DNA of 64,000 nt. Origin: Akkermansiaceae bacterium (GTDB lineage: Bacteria > Verrucomicrobiota > Verrucomicrobiia > Verrucomicrobiales > Akkermansiaceae). Below are positions 54,667 to 62,813 of the stretch, piece by piece. Within the stretch, counting starts at the first letter, position 1. Each line of letters opens with the position of its first letter. The stretch spans positions 1 to 64,000 of the forward strand of contig CAIXKE010000080.1 of assembly GCA_903919975.1 (NCBI GenBank), written 5' to 3'. The notes under the pieces are model-generated. The model had not been told where the DNA came from and did no database searches. It saw only the letters and a list, made by a program, of their open reading frames with translations. A program made the translations under genes and the position numbers.

Positions 54667-55707
54667 ATGTTATCCCGCGTCGCAAACACGTTTTACTGGA
54701 TGGCCCGCTATGTCGAGCGGGCCGACAATCTCGCACGCCTGATCGATGTCAACCAACAGCTCCTGTTGGATTCGGAGCGGCTCGATAGCGACCGCTTGCG
54801 CGGTTTCTGGCAACCGATCATCCTCAGCGCCGGTGACGAGGAAACATTCAACTCCATCTATGACGAAGCCGGCAGCGCGGAGGTCATCCACTTTCTAACC
54901 GACGATCCGAGAAACCCCAACAGCATCACCTCATGCATCGGCCTGGCGCGGGAAAACGCCCGCACCGTGCGCGACCAATTGTCCGATGAGTTGTGGGAGG
55001 AAATGAACTCGCTCTATTTATTCACGCGGTCGGAAGAGGCTACCCTTCTGATCTCTTCCGATCCGGCCCGATTCTATCAGAAAATCCGGCGCTCTGCCGA
55101 GACTTTCCTTGGAATCGCCGCGTCCACGATTTCTCGCAACGAAGCATGGGAGTTCATGGACCTCGGCCGGCATCTCGAACGGGCCGATAAGACAACGCGT
55201 TTCATCGATGTGACGAGTTACCTGCCAGGCGGATCGGAAGGCATGCAGAGCTCATCCCCTGGGATTCTCCACTGGTCGGCGATTCTGCGATCATGCGGCG
55301 CGCTGGGGGCATTTCGATCGGTCAAGCGCGGCTTTGATGCCCGCGGAGTGTTTGATTTCCTGGTGTTTTCCAAGGATTTCCCGCGTTCGGTCTTATTTTG
55401 CATCGAGGCGGTGGATACCGCTCTGCACCGCATCTCCGGCACCCCGCGGGGGACCTTTTCAAACGAGGCGGAGCGGGAAACCGGCCGGCTCCTCTCCGAC
55501 CTTAATTTTGGCTCCACCGAAGACGCCTTCTGCATCGGGCTGCACCCGTATCTCGACTCACTTCAGGCAAGGTTCAACCGCATCGGCGAAGCGATTTTCG
55601 AAAGCTACGTTCTCATGCCGGAGAGAATTCAGGTTTCCCCTGTGGGAGATTCCCGCTCACCATCCGCCATCGCTTTATGGCAGATGCAACAACAGCAACA
55701 GCAGTGA
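54667..55707 (+). CDS. Alpha-E domain protein (DUF403)
   Basis: The 346-residue, mostly helical protein begins MLSRVANTFYWMARYVERAD, the signature of the alpha-E family, and repeats the motif later as WEFMDLGRHLERADKTTRFI. NARTVRDQLSDELWEEMNSL is also conserved. The family always accompanies the permuted ATP-grasp and transglutaminase-like genes, and may act as their scaffold or substrate-binding partner. The C-terminus ends in a Gln run (QMQQQQQQ), which overlaps the next gene by 31 bases. Confidence 0.9.
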   Translation: MLSRVANTFYWMARYVERADNLARLIDVNQQLLLDSERLDSDRLRGFWQPIILSAGDEETFNSIYDEAGSAEVIHFLTDDPRNPNSITSCIGLARENARTVRDQLSDELWEEMNSLYLFTRSEEATLLISSDPARFYQKIRRSAETFLGIAASTISRNEAWEFMDLGRHLERADKTTRFIDVTSYLPGGSEGMQSSSPGILHWSAILRSCGALGAFRSVKRGFDARGVFDFLVFSKDFPRSVLFCIEAVDTALHRISGTPRGTFSNEAERETGRLLSDLNFGSTEDAFCIGLHPYLDSLQARFNRIGEAIFESYVLMPERIQVSPVGDSRSPSAIALWQMQQQQQQ

Positions 55708-56585
55708 ACCCACCATGCGAATCCGCGGAGCCCGCGGCCGGCATGCGGCTTTCGGTGTTGCACCGGACGACGTTCCATTACGGAACTCCGGTGATCCAGA
55801 GCCTGAATACGCTGCATTTGGAACCGCGCACGTTTCCCTATCAGAAAACCATCAGCTCCTTGATCCGCGTCCTGCCAGCGACCCGTCTGCGGCGCTTTAC
55901 CGATTTATTTCAAAACATCACCCATCATTTCGAGTTGCCGCAGCCACACTCAAAGCTGGAGATTGAAAGCCGACTCCGCGTCCACAATCTACCGTTGGAC
56001 ATCAAAGCCGAAAGTCGCGAGGCATCGATTGAAGCCTATCAAGACCCATCGATCCGCGAGCGAATTTGGCCGTATTTGCAGCAGAGCAACCGGGTGCTGA
56101 AATCTCCCGAGCTCTGGCGGAAAACGATAGATATCACCCGTGAATGCCCGTCGATTTATCATCAGGCATGGACGGTTATGACATGGATTCACCATGAATT
56201 TCAGTATTCGCCCGGATCCACCGCCGTGAACACCAATGTTCTGGAGGCCTTCGCGTTAAAGAGCGGTGTCTGCCAAGACTTCACCCACGTCATGCTCGGC
56301 ATGTGCCGATCGATCGGAGTGGCGGCGCGGTATGCCTCCGGCTACCTCTACAACGGCCCTACGGATACTCTCGTCGGTGCCCAAGCCTCCCATGCCTGGT
56401 GTGAAATCTATCTGCCTGCGGCTGGATGGATCGGCTTTGATCCCACCAACAACAATCTTGCCGACGAGCGCTATGTAAAACTCGCCGTCGGCCGGGATTA
56501 CGACGACGTGGCGCCAGTGGTAGGCAGCTATCACGGTACCGGCCACTGCCATATGGAGGTGCATGTGGAGGTGGAGAAAATCTGA
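55677..56585 (+). CDS. Transglutaminase-like cysteine peptidase/acyltransferase
   Basis: The 302-residue protein has the bacterial transglutaminase-like N-terminal beta domain (LSVLHRTTFHYGTPVIQSLN, LHLEPRTFPYQ) and a catalytic core with the triad Cys (GVCQDFTHVMLGMCR), His (GAQASHAWCEIYLP) and Asp (WIGFDPTNN). It is the third gene of the ATP-grasp/alpha-E set and could cut or transfer the peptide made by the ligase. The start at 55677 overlaps the alpha-E gene; ATG 55743 (MRLSVLHRTTFHYG) would avoid the overlap and is where homology begins. Confidence 0.9.
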   Translation: MADATTATAVNPPCESAEPAAGMRLSVLHRTTFHYGTPVIQSLNTLHLEPRTFPYQKTISSLIRVLPATRLRRFTDLFQNITHHFELPQPHSKLEIESRLRVHNLPLDIKAESREASIEAYQDPSIRERIWPYLQQSNRVLKSPELWRKTIDITRECPSIYHQAWTVMTWIHHEFQYSPGSTAVNTNVLEAFALKSGVCQDFTHVMLGMCRSIGVAARYASGYLYNGPTDTLVGAQASHAWCEIYLPAAGWIGFDPTNNNLADERYVKLAVGRDYDDVAPVVGSYHGTGHCHMEVHVEVEKI

Positions 56586-56667
56586 ATCCGCCAACTGCCC
56601 CTCATCGCGGGGAAAATTTGGATTTCCGGCGGGCAAAAAGGCCCGGAACCGAGTCCACCCCCGGGAC

Positions 56668-56688
56668 TGCCCTCATGGGCATTTTGAA
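56668..56688 (+). terminator. Short hairpin after the transglutaminase gene
   Basis: TGCCC, loop TCAT, GGGCA, then TTTTG and further T-rich sequence. The stem is only five pairs, so termination is plausible but weak. It lies between the trio and the repeat-protein gene. Confidence 0.35.
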
Positions 56689-56797
56689 TTTTTTCCGCCC
56701 GTCGTGATTTTTTTGAATAATTTTCGCTGGCGCAACTCTGAGAAGTGGGCATATTCCCAAATCGTAGATCCTAATCCAACACCACCAACACACCCTT

Positions 56798-57286
56798 ATG
56801 AAACTATTCCTCAGCGCTCTCTGCGCATCGTTCATCATCGCTCCTCTCTCCTTCGGCGCTTCCGCCGCAGATCTGAAGCAGGACACCATCGTCCTTGCTG
56901 ATTGCGGCAAGTGCAAAAAAGACGGCGACAAAGAAGAGCCTAAAAAAGAAGGCACCCTCGCTGACTGCGGCAAGTGCAAGAAAGACTGCGACAAGGAAGA
57001 GACTAAGAAAGAAGGCACCCTCGCCGACTGCGGCAAATGCAAGAAAGACTGCGACAAGGAAGAACCTAAAAAAGAAGGCACCCTTGCTGACAAGTGCAAG
57101 AAAGAGTGCGACAAGGAAAAAACCAAAGAAGAAGGCACCCTCGCCGGTGGCAAGTGCGAAAAAGGCGGCTGCGACAAGGACAAGGAAGAAGCCAAAAAAG
57201 AAGGCACCCTTGCCGGTGGCAAGTGCGAAAAAGGCGGCTGCGACAAGGACAAGGAAGAAGCCAAAAAAGAAGGCACCTTCGCTTAA
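56798..57286 (+). CDS. Secreted Cys/Lys/Glu-rich tandem-repeat protein
   Basis: The 162-residue protein has a clear signal peptide (MKLFLSALCASFIIAPLSFG, cut near ASA-AD), then six near-identical repeats of 21, 21, 21, 19, 23 and 23 residues. Each holds a Cys-X2-Cys-type core (CGKCKKDCDKEE or GGKCEKGGCDKD) and ends KKEGT or KEEGT. The only hydrophobics are the LA pair that opens each repeat. This composition suggests metal binding or disulfide-linked, highly charged stalks, and offers many Lys and Glu side chains as cross-link sites. It follows the transglutaminase gene by 212 bases on the same strand and ends at a strong terminator. No family is recognised. Confidence 0.85.
   Translation: MKLFLSALCASFIIAPLSFGASAADLKQDTIVLADCGKCKKDGDKEEPKKEGTLADCGKCKKDCDKEETKKEGTLADCGKCKKDCDKEEPKKEGTLADKCKKECDKEKTKEEGTLAGGKCEKGGCDKDKEEAKKEGTLAGGKCEKGGCDKDKEEAKKEGTFA
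56894..57277 (+). repeat. Six in-frame coding repeats
   Basis: Units begin at 56894, 56957, 57020, 57083, 57140 and 57209 (63, 63, 63, 57, 69 and 69 bases). The last two 69-base units differ by one base in what I compared, so the array expanded recently. The first unit lost one cysteine (Gly instead of Cys). Confidence 0.85.
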
Positions 57287-57320
57287 TCTCATCACCCATT
57301 CATCAAACCCACTCAATCAA

Positions 57321-57349
57321 ACCGCCGGAGCACCTCCGGCGGTTTTTTC
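57321..57349 (+). terminator. Strong rho-independent terminator of the repeat-protein gene
   Basis: A perfect 10-bp stem (ACCGCCGGAG/CTCCGGCGGT) with a CAC loop is followed by a run of T. It lies 35 bases after the stop codon. This is the clearest intrinsic terminator in the window. Confidence 0.9.
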
Positions 57350-57411
57350 GTTTGTAGCCTGATTCAACGAGTAGGATTGACCCAACTGGATTGATTCCAC
57401 AGGGTGCGCCC

Positions 57412-57813
57412 ATGATCGATGTGGTTTGCGGAGTGATTGAGAATTCAGACGGGCGTTTTCTCGCCTGCCTGCGCCCTCAGGGAAAGCACTTGGCGGGCCT
57501 GTGGGAGTTTCCAGGCGGGAAAGTGAATCCCGATGAATCACCGGAATGCGCTCTGGCCCGTGAGTTGCAGGAGGAACTCGGAATCAAAGTGATCGTCGGA
57601 ACTCCACTCGAACCCGTGCATTGGAACTACGATCGAGGAAGCATCCGCCTCCTGCCATTTTTTTGCACCATCACGGTCGGCCAACCGCAGGCCTTCGAGC
57701 ACGAGCAATTGCTTTGGTGCGCCCCCGAGGATTTTGCAACCCTGTGCTGGGCGGAAGCCGACCTGCCGGTGCTCGCGCAAATCCTTGCCCGTATCGCAGA
57801 AACTGCGAATTAA
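57412..57813 (+). CDS. Nudix hydrolase, MutT (8-oxo-dGTP diphosphatase) type
   Basis: The 133-residue protein starts IDVVCGVIENSDGRFLACLR and has a complete Nudix box (GGKVNPDESPECALARELQEELGI). LAGLWEFPGGK directly before it, and the C-terminal block WCAPEDFATLCWAEADLPVL, are MutT-like. The likely role is cleaning 8-oxo-dGTP from the nucleotide pool. The start at 57412 is the MutT N-terminus; a seven-codon upstream alternative exists. Confidence 0.88.
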   Translation: MIDVVCGVIENSDGRFLACLRPQGKHLAGLWEFPGGKVNPDESPECALARELQEELGIKVIVGTPLEPVHWNYDRGSIRLLPFFCTITVGQPQAFEHEQLLWCAPEDFATLCWAEADLPVLAQILARIAETAN

Positions 57814-57866
57814 CCTCAGACATCCTGAAGCGCCGGGAAATGGGATGACCTACCGATGAGATGGCG

Positions 57867-57912
57867 GCGGGCGGAGACGCCCGCGCCACAGTAGCCCGGG
57901 CGTCTCGCTCGG
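57867..57912. repeat. REP-like intergenic palindrome
   Basis: GCGGGCG, loop GAGA, CGCCCGC (57867-57884) is a perfect 7-bp hairpin. The core GAGACGCCCG recurs inverted just downstream (CCCGGGCGTCTCG). Short palindromes of this kind are often dispersed in intergenic DNA of related bacteria. It lies between the convergent Nudix and TerC genes and could also act as their shared terminator. Confidence 0.45.
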
Positions 57913-57999
57913 AGCCAAATGAGGTCACGCGATTTCACTGACATAGCTCGGAATTCCGGCAGAGTTCCGGATATCTGAGCCTGCTTGGGGCCGGCGACC

Positions 58000-58788
58000 T
58001 CAAATCTCCGCCGCAGCCGGCGGTTGGGATTTTGCCCGACCACGCAGATTGAGCAACTCCACTCCAAGCGAGAAGGCCATAGCGAAGTAGATATAGCCTT
58101 TGGGAATTTCGAAATGCAGACCCTCGGCAATGAGCGCGGTCCCGATCAAAATCAGGAACGAGAGCGCAAGCATTTTCACCGACGGATGACGCGAAACGAA
58201 ATCGCTGATTGGCCCGGCGGCAATCATCATGACAGCGACGGAAATAATCACGGCCAAGGCCATCACTGACAGGTGATCGGCCATACCGGCGGCAGTGATC
58301 ACCGAGTCCAACGAGAAAATAATGTCGATCAGCGCGATCTGGATCAATACCGACATGAAGCTGCTCGCTTTCACGGAGACCTGCGCATCCGGGCTATCTT
58401 CAAGCTTGTGATGGATTTCCTTGGTGGCTTTCCAAATCAGGAAAAATCCACCGATGAGAAGAATCAGCCCTTTGCCGGTAATGCCGAGCATACCCTCGTG
58501 TTCGGCGGCGTGGGGAGACATTTTCCAAAATGCCGGGGCGATGGGGATGGTGAAAATGACGGCTTTGAGTCCCATGATCCACTTGATCGTGGCCAGCAGC
58601 ATGAGCCGTGTGATCATGGCCAAACCGAGGCCAAAGATACGACCGATTCGGCGTTTCTCCGGCGGCAGGCGATCCACGAGGATCGAGAGGAAAACGATGT
58701 TATCGATCCCCAGAACGATCTCAAGCAGCGTAAGGGTGGCGAGGGCTGCCCAAGCGTTGGGATCTGAAAACCATGTGAAGTCGAACAT
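58000..58788 (-). CDS. TerC-family integral membrane protein
   Basis: The 262-residue protein has about seven membrane helices and the TerC signature LLEIVLGIDNIVFLSILVDR. ALIDIIFSLDSVITAAGMAD, with its acidic membrane residues, is the second conserved block. The family (including Alx and YkoY/YceF) is linked to manganese or other metal export and tellurite resistance. It starts 12 bases after the sufE-like gene on the same strand. Confidence 0.88.
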   Translation of the reverse strand: MFDFTWFSDPNAWAALATLTLLEIVLGIDNIVFLSILVDRLPPEKRRIGRIFGLGLAMITRLMLLATIKWIMGLKAVIFTIPIAPAFWKMSPHAAEHEGMLGITGKGLILLIGGFFLIWKATKEIHHKLEDSPDAQVSVKASSFMSVLIQIALIDIIFSLDSVITAAGMADHLSVMALAVIISVAVMMIAAGPISDFVSRHPSVKMLALSFLILIGTALIAEGLHFEIPKGYIYFAMAFSLGVELLNLRGRAKSQPPAAAEI

Positions 58789-58800
58789 AGGAAAAGGATG

Positions 58801-59223
58801 TCAGGAAATTTGGGAGGCGAAGGCAAGTGCGCGTTGCTTCATCTGGGTGGCCATCAGGTTCAGGGCGTTCGCGCGCGTAGGAGCGAGATGCTCCTTGAGT
58901 CCGGTGCGATCAATAAAATTCATATCCGCCGTCAAAATGGCATCGGGCGTCTCATCATCGAGGACACGCACGAAGAGGGCGATCATCCCTTTGGTGATCA
59001 GCGAATCGGAGTCCGCATGGTAGTGAACTTTCCCATCTTGATAGGTAGCGTCCAACCAGACTTGCGACTGACACCCCTTGATGAGGTGCTCCGGGTTTTT
59101 GGCGGCGGCGTCCATCGGCGGGAGTTTCTTGCCGAGGCCGATGACGTATTCGTAGCGTTCGGTCCAATCTTGAAAGAGGGCGATTTCCTCCAAAAGCTGT
59201 TCTTGTTTCTCGGCGATGCTCAT
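58801..59223 (-). CDS. sufE: SufE-type cysteine desulfurase activator
   Basis: The 140-residue protein is full length for SufE: MSIAEKQEQLLEEIALFQDW, YVIGLGKKLPP, the sulfur-accepting cysteine in HLIKGCQSQVWL and the helix RANALNLMATQMK. SufE takes sulfur from SufS for Fe-S cluster assembly. No sufS or sufBCD is in this window. The start at 59223 is the family N-terminus; the open frame continues 120 codons upstream inside the UbiA gene without similarity. Confidence 0.9.
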   Translation of the reverse strand: MSIAEKQEQLLEEIALFQDWTERYEYVIGLGKKLPPMDAAAKNPEHLIKGCQSQVWLDATYQDGKVHYHADSDSLITKGMIALFVRVLDDETPDAILTADMNFIDRTGLKEHLAPTRANALNLMATQMKQRALAFASQIS

Positions 59224-59267
59224 GCGGACGGCAGTGGAACGCGAAACAAGGAAACGGGCAAGCCGGA

Positions 59268-60239
59268 TCAAGTGGCGGGAGCAAGTCTTTGCAAGGCCTT
59301 GCCAGCGAGAAAGGCGCAGGGTGACCCGATCAAACAGGCGATCGCCAAGGTGCCCGGCGCGGCGGCAACGAGAGCAAGCGGCAACAAGACGATCCAGTCC
59401 ACAAGTGGGATTCCAGCGAGCAGATTGGAGATGAGCCTGTGGACGGGCTTGCGAAAAATCGTCAGACATAGCGCAATCCACAGGACATAGGGAAAAACCC
59501 CTAAAAGACTCACATCCAACGGGCACGCCAAACCCACCCATGCAGCAAAAAACATCAAGAGTGCGGCTGGTAGAAATAGCCATCGTGCAAAACGGAGAAG
59601 ACCCGTCGGAGCGGTCGCTATCGATTCACCGCGGGCACTCAGGGACAGTCCGACGATGTGGAAAAACAACCCGAAGGCGCACGCAATGAGCGCAATCGAA
59701 AATCCCTGCGGCGCGGCGAATCCGGCGAATCCCAGCACCGGCAACAAGGCGCGACACGATCCCATCGGAATCACCGACCACGCCGCCCACTTGTGCGTCC
59801 ATGTGTAAATCACGATGGCCACAACAATTATCAGCGCGACGACCAAGCATTGCGGATGGACCGCGGCGGCGGAGCAGATGCCCAACAGACCGAATGCGCA
59901 GGCGGCCAAAAAATACGTGCGTGGCGTGAAAAGCCCGCTGGGCAGCGCACGTTCGCGACGATGGATTTCATCCCAACCGCGGTCCGCCCAATCGTTGAGA
60001 AAATTACCCGCGAGATAGAGAAACACCCCGGACAGAACCAAGAGGGCGAGTGGTATACAGAGCGCTTCTACAGCACCCAGCCCCCCGGACGATGTGGCAA
60101 GGGCGACACCAAGAAAAACGTTTCCCGCAACGCTGGGAACATTGGCGAGACGCGCGCTGGCGGCCCGCGCGCGAAAGTGATGTGAGAATCCGTTCAAATG
60201 AATAATGTGTCGATTTACGATAATTTTCCCATGCTCCAT
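59268..60239 (-). CDS. UbiA-family prenyltransferase
   Basis: The 323-residue protein has eight or nine membrane helices and the first Asp-rich motif as NFLNDWADRGWDE, followed by RERALPSG, diagnostic of UbiA-type enzymes that attach isoprenoid chains to an aromatic acceptor. The second Asp motif is weak (LACPLDVSLLG), so the acceptor and even activity are uncertain. Candidate roles are menaquinone or ubiquinone synthesis or haem O synthesis. It begins 39 bases after the kinase stop and ends 44 bases before sufE on the same strand. Confidence 0.8.
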   Translation of the reverse strand: MEHGKIIVNRHIIHLNGFSHHFRARAASARLANVPSVAGNVFLGVALATSSGGLGAVEALCIPLALLVLSGVFLYLAGNFLNDWADRGWDEIHRRERALPSGLFTPRTYFLAACAFGLLGICSAAAVHPQCLVVALIIVVAIVIYTWTHKWAAWSVIPMGSCRALLPVLGFAGFAAPQGFSIALIACAFGLFFHIVGLSLSARGESIATAPTGLLRFARWLFLPAALLMFFAAWVGLACPLDVSLLGVFPYVLWIALCLTIFRKPVHRLISNLLAGIPLVDWIVLLPLALVAAAPGTLAIACLIGSPCAFLAGKALQRLAPAT

Positions 60240-60278
60240 GCTCTCTCTGAGTCCCGATTTTACAAGTCCGTCAGCGCC

Positions 60279-62813
60279 TCACTCGGCTTTAGCGAGCACC
60301 ACGCGGAATCCATAGATCGTATCCTGATACGTGGGTGGGACGGCGTTTCTGGAACCGGTGTAGAGATTTTCAATTTGATAAGTATTCCAACCACCACCAC
60401 GCAGGACACCGAGTACGTTGGTGGCCAGCTTGGAATATTCATCCGCCACCCATTCCTGGACGTTACCGCTCACATCGTAGAGGCCGTATTGATTTGCAGG
60501 AAAACTTCCCACCGGCGCGGTGAATGGATAGCCGTCCACATACCCGGGGATCGTCCGCACAATCTCGACTCCCGGCGTCCGGGAAGCCGCCAAATCCGCC
60601 AAATTCGCTATTTTCCCGGTCTCCGGCCAAGTCGCGCCCCACGGGAAAACCCCCTGCTTGCGGGCATCCCGCGATCCCGGACTGGTGTCATCCTCCTCGA
60701 TCAGTCCCGCCAGCGAACTCCATTCCAAATCGGTGGGCAAGCGATAGACATGAGCCATCGAAATCCTCTCCCCCTCGCGTTCGCGGCGAGTCAGCCACTC
60801 GCAAAACGCCTGCGCATCTTCCCGGGAAACATTCACCACCGGATGATCGTCATCCTGCGGAAATGGCGCGGACCGCGGCGCATCATGCTCGGACTCTTTT
60901 ACAAAAAGCGCGTAATCACTCACGCGCGTCTCCCAGATCGAAACCATCAAATCTTTCCCGATCGGAGCGAATCGCATCTGAATCCCGTTTTCCCACGGCC
61001 TGCCAAACACCACTCCTTGGTTTTTTACCAACGTGAGGTTCTTCTCAAAAGTTTCGCCCTCGACCATCTTGATGCTCTTTGCCAGCGGCTTATATCCTTC
61101 CAACACCAACAGCAGATCGACCTCTCCCGGTTTCACCTGAGGAATCGTTAGAGACTGATGAGTGAAACCCACGGATTGCCCGTTCACATACACCTCCGCC
61201 CCTGGCGGTTCGCTGGTGAGGAGCATCCGGCCATACACGATTCTCCGCACAATCACACGGAACGGCCTCAAGCCCTCGCTTCGTGCCCGAGCACTCATTC
61301 CGGGATGCCCAAACGACAATTCACGCAGCGGCTTCACCTCGTGCTCTTCAGTGAGATAGCCCGCCCGGATTCCACTGTTTTGCAACCACTGACAGTAAGC
61401 ATTCGCCGCCTCATCCGTCGAGAGCATCACATCCACTGGCTGGCCGTTTTGGGAAAATTTGAGAATCTCCGACTGGTTTTTCACCAGTTTCAACATCTCT
61501 CCACGCTGGTCCCACATCTCCTGCGTCACATAGCCCGAACTAACATGGTGATCTTCCACAGGTTGATAGACCGCTCCCAATTGATCGCCCCACACATCCC
61601 CTGGCAGGGGCGGTGAAAACACCCGCATCTCCCCGTATAGCGTCATCGGCTCGCTGGTCGCATTGCCCGGCACCAAGCCACGCACAACTAACGGCTTAAA
61701 GCCGTTCTTGCGCAAGGTAAACATCACTTCCCCCCCCACCTGCGCGGTCAGCATCGGCGTCGGCGTGGTTCCCACCATGATCCCGCCCGCATCCAACACA
61801 TCAGCCCCTTCGGGCGTGCTGAAAACCCGCAACAAACCGGCCTTCGGCGGCGGCAGCGGCGGATCCAAAACGAAACGTTGCACCCAGTCTGAGTCCTTGA
61901 CCAATTCCCATCCCGCCCAACAAGCAAAACCGGTCAGCATCAGCGTGGTCAAAAGCACTGCCGTGCCACTTTGGCGGCGGCGTTTCCCGCGTTGGATCCG
62001 TTTGAGCGATTCCGCCAAGCCTGCTGCCGTGGAGATTTTCCGCTTGGAAATCCGCGGCTCGCACACTTCGCAAATGATCCGGTTGAGCTCCAGCCAGCGC
62101 TTGCGGTCGGGACCCGTGGGAATCTCCTCCGGCAATTCCGGGAAATTCATCCGGTCCATGCCGGTCGCAATCTCGTAAAGCACCTTCCCCAAACTGTAAA
62201 CGTCCGCCTGGGCCGATCCCGGACCTTCCGGCGGAACAAAACCTTCGGTCCCCACAAACGTGCGCTGCCCGCGCAACGCCACCAACCCGATATCGGCCAG
62301 TTTCGCCCTGCCATTGACGAAAATAATATTCGATGGCTTCACATCGCGGTGAGCCAAGCCCTGCCCGTGCAAGTGCTCCAGCGCCTCGGCGAGACGCAAC
62401 CCGACATCGATGCACTCGTTGGTATCCCACTGGACACCCGCCGCCTGATGGTGATCCGCACGCAAGGTCCGCGGCTCGTATTCGATCGGATTGATGTCAC
62501 GCCCGGTCCTCACATCATCGCCAATCTCCATCACGTAGTAATAAAACGACGTGCCATCCGGACTGCGGCCAACATGCAGAATATTGACCAACGCCGGATG
62601 ATCCCGGGAAATCGGCTCGAATTTCAGAATGCCCTCAAACTCCCGCTCAAATCCCCGTGCATCCTCAAAGTCTTCGCGCCAAACCACTTTCACCGCCCTC
62701 AACGCACCCGTCACCCCGCGCGCAAGCCAGACCTCACCATAAGCTCCTCCGCCGATCTTCCGCAGAACTTCGTGATCCGGAATCGAGGGGCTCGGGCGGA
62801 ATCTAGTCGGCAT
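60279..62813 (-). CDS. Ser/Thr protein kinase with PEGA and FGE-sulfatase sensor domains
   Basis: The 844-residue protein begins with a cytosolic kinase domain (about 8-280): glycine loop IGGGAYGEVWLA, ATP lysine ALRAVKVVW, catalytic loop GLAHRDVKPSNIIF and, in place of DFG, DIG (KLADIGLVAL). A membrane helix (LLTTLMLTGFACWAGW) leads to an external part: a PEGA domain (LLRVFSTPEGADVLDAGGI), a degenerate FGE-like segment (AANAYCQWLQNSGIRAG), a second PEGA (LTSEPPGAEVYVNGQSVGFT) and a C-terminal FGE domain (VYRLPTDLEWSSLAGL, YGLYDVSGNVQEWVADEYSK, IYGFRVV). It overlaps the ECF sigma gene by 11 bases, so the pair is likely one signalling unit in which the kinase senses an external ligand. Confidence 0.88.
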   Translation of the reverse strand: MPTRFRPSPSIPDHEVLRKIGGGAYGEVWLARGVTGALRAVKVVWREDFEDARGFEREFEGILKFEPISRDHPALVNILHVGRSPDGTSFYYYVMEIGDDVRTGRDINPIEYEPRTLRADHHQAAGVQWDTNECIDVGLRLAEALEHLHGQGLAHRDVKPSNIIFVNGRAKLADIGLVALRGQRTFVGTEGFVPPEGPGSAQADVYSLGKVLYEIATGMDRMNFPELPEEIPTGPDRKRWLELNRIICEVCEPRISKRKISTAAGLAESLKRIQRGKRRRQSGTAVLLTTLMLTGFACWAGWELVKDSDWVQRFVLDPPLPPPKAGLLRVFSTPEGADVLDAGGIMVGTTPTPMLTAQVGGEVMFTLRKNGFKPLVVRGLVPGNATSEPMTLYGEMRVFSPPLPGDVWGDQLGAVYQPVEDHHVSSGYVTQEMWDQRGEMLKLVKNQSEILKFSQNGQPVDVMLSTDEAANAYCQWLQNSGIRAGYLTEEHEVKPLRELSFGHPGMSARARSEGLRPFRVIVRRIVYGRMLLTSEPPGAEVYVNGQSVGFTHQSLTIPQVKPGEVDLLLVLEGYKPLAKSIKMVEGETFEKNLTLVKNQGVVFGRPWENGIQMRFAPIGKDLMVSIWETRVSDYALFVKESEHDAPRSAPFPQDDDHPVVNVSREDAQAFCEWLTRREREGERISMAHVYRLPTDLEWSSLAGLIEEDDTSPGSRDARKQGVFPWGATWPETGKIANLADLAASRTPGVEIVRTIPGYVDGYPFTAPVGSFPANQYGLYDVSGNVQEWVADEYSKLATNVLGVLRGGGWNTYQIENLYTGSRNAVPPTYQDTIYGFRVVLAKAE

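Noticed and set aside
53187-54689. 500-codon minus-strand frame opposite the ATP-grasp gene
   Set aside because: It is rich in His, Arg and Asp, as expected for the complement of a GC-rich gene; the plus strand has clear ATP-grasp motifs.
56894-57277. CRISPR array
   Set aside because: The units are coding, contiguous and without unique spacers. No cas genes are present.
56602-57316. Minus-strand frames with SFLHLP or FFFGFFL repeats
   Set aside because: These are the mirror of the plus-strand repeat gene, which has a signal peptide and a strong terminator in its own direction.
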